Positions 49,570-54,631 of a DNA stretch of 54,631 bases are shown here, piece by piece. Origin of the DNA: Enterococcus cecorum (lineage in GTDB: Bacteria; Bacillota; Bacilli; Lactobacillales; Enterococcaceae); assembly GCF_023221775.1 (NCBI RefSeq), contig NZ_JAKUDS010000016.1, positions 1 through 54,631 of the forward strand, in the 5' to 3' direction. The notes under the pieces are model-generated. The model was not told where the DNA came from, did not search any database, and saw only the letters and a program-made list of their open reading frames with translations. Position numbers and translations under genes: made by a program. Each line of letters opens with the position of its first letter. Position 1 is the stretch's first letter.

Positions 49570-52500
49570 CTGAAGCATCCTTTCTCTTTAATATATCTTC
49601 ACGTACCACTTTTTCAATAACTTGGTAACGGTTTTCTGGTAATAAAGCATCGAACTGACAAATGCTCTTAAATGGACAAGTTTGACAAGCACGTTTATTG
49701 TTGTGTAACGATGGATTAATTTCAAGTTTCCCTTCATAAATGGTATTTCCAGCTTGTTGCATATTTCGATGATTGATATCAAATAGCTGTTTCATTTCAT
49801 CATTTGTATAGAATTTATTTTTACTTTGAGGAACAATCCCTAGATGACCATCTTTATTTTTACGTAATGGAAAAACATAAGAATTTTCCTTGGATTCTAA
49901 TTGCGTATCCATCACTTCAAAAGCTTGTTCTTCGTCAATAAAAAGTCCTTCATACTTGTATTTTTTTAGCAAATCAATTTCTGTTGCTTCTTCAAATTTT
50001 CTTTTTGGACGGTAAACATGTAAATAATACGCCCCCAACGGTTTAATGTCGTTGCGTTTTAATTCCTCTTTCACATAGTTTATCGCAACTTCTAGATAAG
50101 TAATTAACTGCATCGAAAGGCCATTGTAAAATTCAGTCAAATTAAATTGCTTATTGCCGGATTTATAATCAACCACACTGACATATGCTTCTTCAGGACG
50201 ATTGAAAAGATCAATCCGGTCAATTTTTCCACGTAAATGCAATCGGTGATGGTTAGCCAAATCTATAGTTATACCTTTTGCATGGGCCTCACGTGTGCCA
50301 GCTAAATGCCCAAATACAAGTTCGGTTTGTTTAAATTGCATTAAGCCTCGTTCCTGTTGGTTACGAATGACCCAGTACATTTGTTTAATGGTTTTTTCTA
50401 ATTGTTGACGAATATAAACCATCCGTTTTGACCTTGCGAAGATTTCGTAACGACTATCACCTAATAATTTGATTAATACATTTTCTAAGAGTTCTGCTTG
50501 CTTTTCTTGTGTTAAAGGCTCTGTTTGTGAAATTATTTGTTGTACGATTTGGTCCAAAGCATCATGAAAGTAGCTACCAGTTAATGCTGGACTTAGTATT
50601 TGTTCTTGGCGTTCTCTAACCTTCAAGCCATAATTCAAGAAATAGCGATATTGGCAAGAATAGAAAGTTTCCAAACTAGAAATCGAGCTATATAAATTGT
50701 TTTGATATAATTGTGTTGACTGTTCAGGTGCCAGCGAGGTGGCTGTATTACGATAATTTAAACTACGAAAGATTTGCTTTGCTAATGTTGCTTGATTAGA
50801 CTTAAGCAGGTAATCTTTAAGTTGCTCCCAAACTGTTGGCAGAGCTTGCTTTGATTCTTGTGTGAGTCGATATAAGACATTCAGTTGACGAATCAAGGCA
50901 CGTGGACTCATAAGATAATCGCTTGGCTCTACTTGAGGTTGAATCGCTGAATAAGTTTCAATGTTTAAATTTAATTGTTTGGCTAACCGTGCGAGATAAA
51001 AAGACGGTTTCAAATTTTGGCTATTATCATAATTCATTGGATAAGATAAATAAACCCGTTGCGAACCACTTAACCAGGCATTATAGGCGATGAAACTTTC
51101 TTTAAGGCTTTGTGACTTACTACTTGTACCTAATTGTTGAGTTTGCTCTAGTTGGTTGGCTAAGATATCTCGCTCTTCATCTGATAATAACGTTTTATTC
51201 TCAAATTTTCGCGGAAAGGCCCCTTCTTTTAACCCTAAGATAAAACTTACTTTTGTTTGATTGGCGCGAATCAACTCTAAACGATTTACTTTCAGTTGAT
51301 CAATTGTTGCTGGAATTTGACTAAACTCATAATTATCGATGGCACTAAATAAAATTGCTTCGAATAAGTCCAAGTCAAACGGTGTTTCTTTATAAATATC
51401 ATAAAATTGATCAAAAATATCCATTAAGGCCTGCCAAGATTGTTCATGTAATCGTGATTTTTCTAAATGCCCAGCAGCAAGTTCTTCATCTCTAAAATAA
51501 AGGATTTCATGATCAATATGACAGTCCATCAACCATTGATAAAGTGATGTGATAGCTTCTCCAAAAGTTTGAAATTCTTTAAGTTTTTGGACAAAAGGTA
51601 CCACATTTTGTTGGAAGGCTCTTCTTAACTGATTAACTTGTATTTGTAAATTCTTGATTTCTTCACTAATATCTTTTTCATCTTCGAAATTATAATGTGG
51701 GAGTACCCAATCTTCCTCTTTTACCCAGTCATTTCCTTGATAATGATAAGCTAAAACAACATTTTCCAACTCATCAATCATTCGGCGCATTTGTAAATGT
51801 CCAAGTCGTAAATCTTCTTGTTCTAATAATTCATCAAGGATAAAGAGTTCTGTTTTGAAAAAGTGCAGAACATCTGTGAAACGAAAATGATATTTATGAA
51901 AAGCAAAAAGCGATTTTAAAAGATCAGTTAAAGGATGTTGATTCATCAATTGAGGCGTATCTACAAAAAACGGAATACCAGCCTCATCAAATGTATATTG
52001 TAAAAATGGTTGATAAATCGACAAATCCGGTGCAAAAATCTGGATATCTCTTAGACGCAAATTTCCTTGCTCTTGCTGTATAAGCTGTTTAATTTTGACT
52101 GCCACTCTTCTTAACTCTTCTTGTGGATTTTCTACCCGAGCAATTGAAAAAGTTTGTGCCTGAGATACATCAAATTGACCGGTTTGATTGGCATTAGTCC
52201 ATATCTGATGAATGGTTTGTTGCCATTCATTCGCGGGTTCTTTCACTTTTTCATCCAGTAAGATTTTACATTGATTTTCTTTTGCTAATTCAATTAAACG
52301 TTGATAAGTCTGACTTGTTGGATAAAAGACATCTAAAGGACTGAAAGCCTTCTTTGGATTATCGATGAGTAAATCAATACAAAGCTTACCATAGTTCATG
52401 AAATGTTGTAATAATTCAAATTCTTCACTGGTGAAGTCTGAAAAGCCCGTAACAATAAATAAGGTATGACCAAACTCTGCTTTGAGTTGTTGCTTTTCAT

Positions 52501-53116
52501 TTACTGTTAATTTTGTAGACGTTTCACTTGATAATTCAGCTAAGATATTTAGAAATTGCTGATAAACAGTTTCGTAATGGAAATCAAAATCTAGACATTT
52601 TTGGACAAATGCTTGATAGATGATTTGTAATTCGGCTAGTTTGTCCGCTAATTCAGCATGTTGCGTGGATTCATTTGATACTTGTAATAGTTGCATTTGA
52701 ATTCGACCATTTTCAAATTCGTTAAATAAGTCTAGTACTTGCTGAATAAACCCTTGATTCATGATTTCACCACGATAAATGCGTAATTGCTCACTCGTTT
52801 CGATCAATACCTGGCGCAAAATCATTTCTTTCGTTACGGATTGTAGCGGATGGTGAATGGCTACAGGGAGTTTTTGGGTATAAAACCAAGCTAACCGTTG
52901 AAAACTAAAAATTTGCAAATTCGTACTCGAAAATTCCTGGGTGTTTTCAAGTTGTTGATAGGCTTTTAATATTTCAATTTCGCGTTCGAATTTATTATAG
53001 TTAGGCACGATGAAAATAACTTGATGATTAGGCTGCGCTAAATGTTGCTGCGCTTTTTGCATTAAGCTTGTTAAATGATTGCTTGTTCCATCGCCGTATA
53101 TAAACTGCAAAGTCAA
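49562..53116 (-). CDS. rexB: ATP-dependent nuclease subunit B (RexB)
   Basis: 1184-aa partner of RexA. The N-terminal site reads FIYGDGTSNHL, so the Walker A Lys of AddB is missing, which is why the RexB name fits. The C-terminal nuclease shows GKIDRIDLF and VVDYKSG (about 965-995). Four Cys for a Fe-S staple are one in SCQYRYF near 800 and CQTCPFKSIC near 1150. The start chosen is TTG 53116 with AAGGAG 8 nt upstream (MTLQFIYGD). The GTG at 53125 overlaps the RBS. First gene of rexBA. Confidence 0.94.
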   Translation of the reverse strand: MTLQFIYGDGTSNHLTSLMQKAQQHLAQPNHQVIFIVPNYNKFEREIEILKAYQQLENTQEFSSTNLQIFSFQRLAWFYTQKLPVAIHHPLQSVTKEMILRQVLIETSEQLRIYRGEIMNQGFIQQVLDLFNEFENGRIQMQLLQVSNESTQHAELADKLAELQIIYQAFVQKCLDFDFHYETVYQQFLNILAELSSETSTKLTVNEKQQLKAEFGHTLFIVTGFSDFTSEEFELLQHFMNYGKLCIDLLIDNPKKAFSPLDVFYPTSQTYQRLIELAKENQCKILLDEKVKEPANEWQQTIHQIWTNANQTGQFDVSQAQTFSIARVENPQEELRRVAVKIKQLIQQEQGNLRLRDIQIFAPDLSIYQPFLQYTFDEAGIPFFVDTPQLMNQHPLTDLLKSLFAFHKYHFRFTDVLHFFKTELFILDELLEQEDLRLGHLQMRRMIDELENVVLAYHYQGNDWVKEEDWVLPHYNFEDEKDISEEIKNLQIQVNQLRRAFQQNVVPFVQKLKEFQTFGEAITSLYQWLMDCHIDHEILYFRDEELAAGHLEKSRLHEQSWQALMDIFDQFYDIYKETPFDLDLFEAILFSAIDNYEFSQIPATIDQLKVNRLELIRANQTKVSFILGLKEGAFPRKFENKTLLSDEERDILANQLEQTQQLGTSSKSQSLKESFIAYNAWLSGSQRVYLSYPMNYDNSQNLKPSFYLARLAKQLNLNIETYSAIQPQVEPSDYLMSPRALIRQLNVLYRLTQESKQALPTVWEQLKDYLLKSNQATLAKQIFRSLNYRNTATSLAPEQSTQLYQNNLYSSISSLETFYSCQYRYFLNYGLKVRERQEQILSPALTGSYFHDALDQIVQQIISQTEPLTQEKQAELLENVLIKLLGDSRYEIFARSKRMVYIRQQLEKTIKQMYWVIRNQQERGLMQFKQTELVFGHLAGTREAHAKGITIDLANHHRLHLRGKIDRIDLFNRPEEAYVSVVDYKSGNKQFNLTEFYNGLSMQLITYLEVAINYVKEELKRNDIKPLGAYYLHVYRPKRKFEEATEIDLLKKYKYEGLFIDEEQAFEVMDTQLESKENSYVFPLRKNKDGHLGIVPQSKNKFYTNDEMKQLFDINHRNMQQAGNTIYEGKLEINPSLHNNKRACQTCPFKSICQFDALLPENRYQVIEKVVREDILKRKDASDA

Positions 53117-53277
53117 AAGAACCACTCCTTTTGCGATAATTACTATTTACGAGTATTATACCATAATATTTAATGGAAACGTGCGTACGATTTATACAAA
53201 ATCATACTTTTGATTGATTTCTAATTATATGTTTGTTGTGTTATAATTAAATCATCAAATATATCGAGGTGGATAAA

Positions 53278-53817
53278 ATGAATACCTTTTTTAAAACCAT
53301 CCAAGTAAATCAACTATTTCTTGGACTTGCTTACATTATCTTAGGGTTACCATTAATCATTGCACCAAAAAACTCTTTACAGTTAGTGATTACAATTTTA
53401 TCACTTGTATTATTATTCTTTGGTGCCAAAAATTGTTATAATGCCTATCGCTTCAAACAACGAATGGGTTATTATGATAGTCGTATGAGTAGTGGAGTTG
53501 GTTTGTTGATTGCAGCATTAGTGGTCTTTTTCTTATCAAAATTATTACTTTCTTTCTTACCGATTATTATTGGTTTGGGCATATTGATTTCTGGTATTAG
53601 TCAATTAATGATGAATCTCAACATTCAACAAGCAGTCGGTCATCATATCGGCAGCATCATTTACAGTATTTTAATCATCATTGCTGGCTTAACCATTTTG
53701 TTAAATCCATTTACAGGTGTTTTAGTGGTTATTCAATTTGGTGGTGCTATTCTAATTGTGATGGGTATTTCAGCGATTATTAATCATTTTCGTTATAAAA
53801 ATTCAAATATCTTTTAA
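53278..53817 (+). CDS. DUF308/HdeD-like integral membrane protein
   Basis: 179-aa protein with about six hydrophobic helices, for example LFLGLAYIILGLPLII and LLIAALVVFFLSKLLL. The GLGILISGISQLMM and FGGAILIVMGISAII segments repeat the HdeD/DUF308 pattern. Function unknown; the family is linked to acid stress in enterics. ATG 53278 has GAGGTGG 5 nt upstream. The GTG at 53269 lies in the RBS. Confidence 0.75.
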   Translation: MNTFFKTIQVNQLFLGLAYIILGLPLIIAPKNSLQLVITILSLVLLFFGAKNCYNAYRFKQRMGYYDSRMSSGVGLLIAALVVFFLSKLLLSFLPIIIGLGILISGISQLMMNLNIQQAVGHHIGSIIYSILIIIAGLTILLNPFTGVLVVIQFGGAILIVMGISAIINHFRYKNSNIF

Positions 53818-53821
53818 AGAG

Positions 53822-53850
53822 AAGCCTTCTTTTTTAGAGGGCTTTTTTTG
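53822..53850 (+). terminator. Terminator after the DUF308 gene
   Basis: AAGCCTTC pairs with GAGGGCTT (one T-G) around seven nt, followed by seven T. Confidence 0.85.
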
Positions 53851-53926
53851 GTGAAATGAACTTGAAATTTTCAAGAAACTATTCTATTCTAAAGCTAATA
53901 AGGCATGAATTGAAGGAGTTGAAAAA

Positions 53927-54604
53927 ATGGAAACTACATTCCATGAAAACCGCTTTGTTGGCTTACTCTTGACTTTTATTGGCGGGGGCATTGATGCATT
54001 TACGTATTATCATTTCAATACTTTCGCTGCCACACAAACAGGCAATCTCGTGTTAGCTATTATCGATGCTGTTAAGGGTGAATTTACTTTAGTAGGCGAG
54101 AAATTATTATCCACCCTCTTTTTCTTTTTAGGGATTATCTTGACGAAATTTTTAGTAAGCTATTTTCGCAAAAAAAATCATCCATTTTGGCGTCTAGGTA
54201 TTCTATATTTTGAAACACTAGTATTTTTTATGCTAAGTTTGTTTATTGTAGATTTGCCGATTACCGTGATTACCATTATTATTTCGTTTGCTACAGCGAT
54301 GCAATGGTGTAGTTTTGAAAGGATTAACGGCATGAGCTATACCAGTATTATGACTACCGGTAATTTAAAATCAATGGCAACGAATTTATTCGATTATCTT
54401 GAACATGGGAAAGAGCAAAATCTACGTCAATTTTTCCATTATTTATTTGTTGTCATGTCATTTTTTGCTGGCGCCTTCACCATTGCCTTACTGAGTCATC
54501 ATTATCATTTTAAAGCGATTCGGTTAACTGCTTTACTATTCTTTGGTTTAGCGCTTAGCCAAACGTATCAAATGTTCAGGTTAAGAAAAATCATGAATCC
54601 ATAA
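53927..54604 (+). CDS. DUF1275 (YoaK) family membrane protein
   Basis: 225-aa integral membrane protein with about six hydrophobic segments. The N-terminal FIGGGIDAFTYYHFNTFAATQTGNLV is the DUF1275 hallmark, with a second conserved stretch around INGMSYTSIMTTGNLKSMATNLFDYL (about 138-163). Function not established. RBS GAAGGAG lies 8-10 nt before the ATG. The window ends within what looks like its terminator. Confidence 0.85.
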   Translation: METTFHENRFVGLLLTFIGGGIDAFTYYHFNTFAATQTGNLVLAIIDAVKGEFTLVGEKLLSTLFFFLGIILTKFLVSYFRKKNHPFWRLGILYFETLVFFMLSLFIVDLPITVITIIISFATAMQWCSFERINGMSYTSIMTTGNLKSMATNLFDYLEHGKEQNLRQFFHYLFVVMSFFAGAFTIALLSHHYHFKAIRLTALLFFGLALSQTYQMFRLRKIMNP

Positions 54605-54631
54605 AAAAGAAGAAGCTCTTTGTTTTCAGAG

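Overview
The window is AT-rich Firmicute chromosome with Lactobacillales hallmarks: RexA/RexB in place of AddAB, a fused RNase PH-RdgB, a LytR/Psr gene after the aro cluster, fabN-type and fabI genes with FabT-like operators, and a T-box before pheST. The best fit is the Enterococcaceae (Enterococcus, Vagococcus, Melissococcus or a relative). The sequence alone does not settle the genus. No rRNA, tRNA, CRISPR array or prophage was seen.

Layout. 1-7.9 kb: a tightly packed shikimate/aromatic amino acid operon, aroE-aroF-aroB-aroC-tyrA-aroA, ending in one reading frame that joins shikimate kinase to prephenate dehydratase. It supplies chorismate and then the Tyr and Phe branches. 8-13.8 kb: a LytR/CpsA/Psr cell-wall ligase, a DegV lipid-binding protein, an S66 (MccF-like) peptidase lacking a normal start codon, a YgbA-like protein, a YdcZ-type membrane protein and a threonine-aldolase-like enzyme. 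13.88-14.13 kb: an unassigned, highly structured RNA candidate with a closing helix, a long arm and an H-type pseudoknot, just upstream of a membrane-anchored arylsulfotransferase-like gene. 15.8-24.8 kb: xerS, apt, recJ, an SDR, rnz, obg, a cyclophilin lipoprotein and fabN.

24.8-32.2 kb: an IS-rich island bounded by two inverted IS982-family copies. A 7-bp direct repeat (ATAATAT) abuts its two outer ends, as expected if the whole unit inserted at once, here between divergent fabN and fabI. Its cargo is a Mn-type ABC transporter (efaCBA-like) behind a perfect Fur-family palindrome, a 25-codon ORF at the end of that operon, and zinc-independent (cysteine-free) ribosomal proteins S14 and L32 with an unknown 125-aa gene behind a Zur-type palindrome. 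IS66 and IS110 remnants lie between. I read this as a fossil composite transposon carrying two metal-starvation modules.

32.3-54.6 kb: fabI, an MscS channel, a CBS-domain c-di-AMP receptor (CbpB/DarB type), a phosphodiesterase, rph-rdgB, murI, trpS, a small unknown gene, a 14-TM drug exporter, pheST with T-box, a frameshifted ridA coupled to a DUF1002 protein, rexA/rexB recombination nuclease, and two small integral membrane proteins. Genes mostly end in clear, often bidirectional, terminators.
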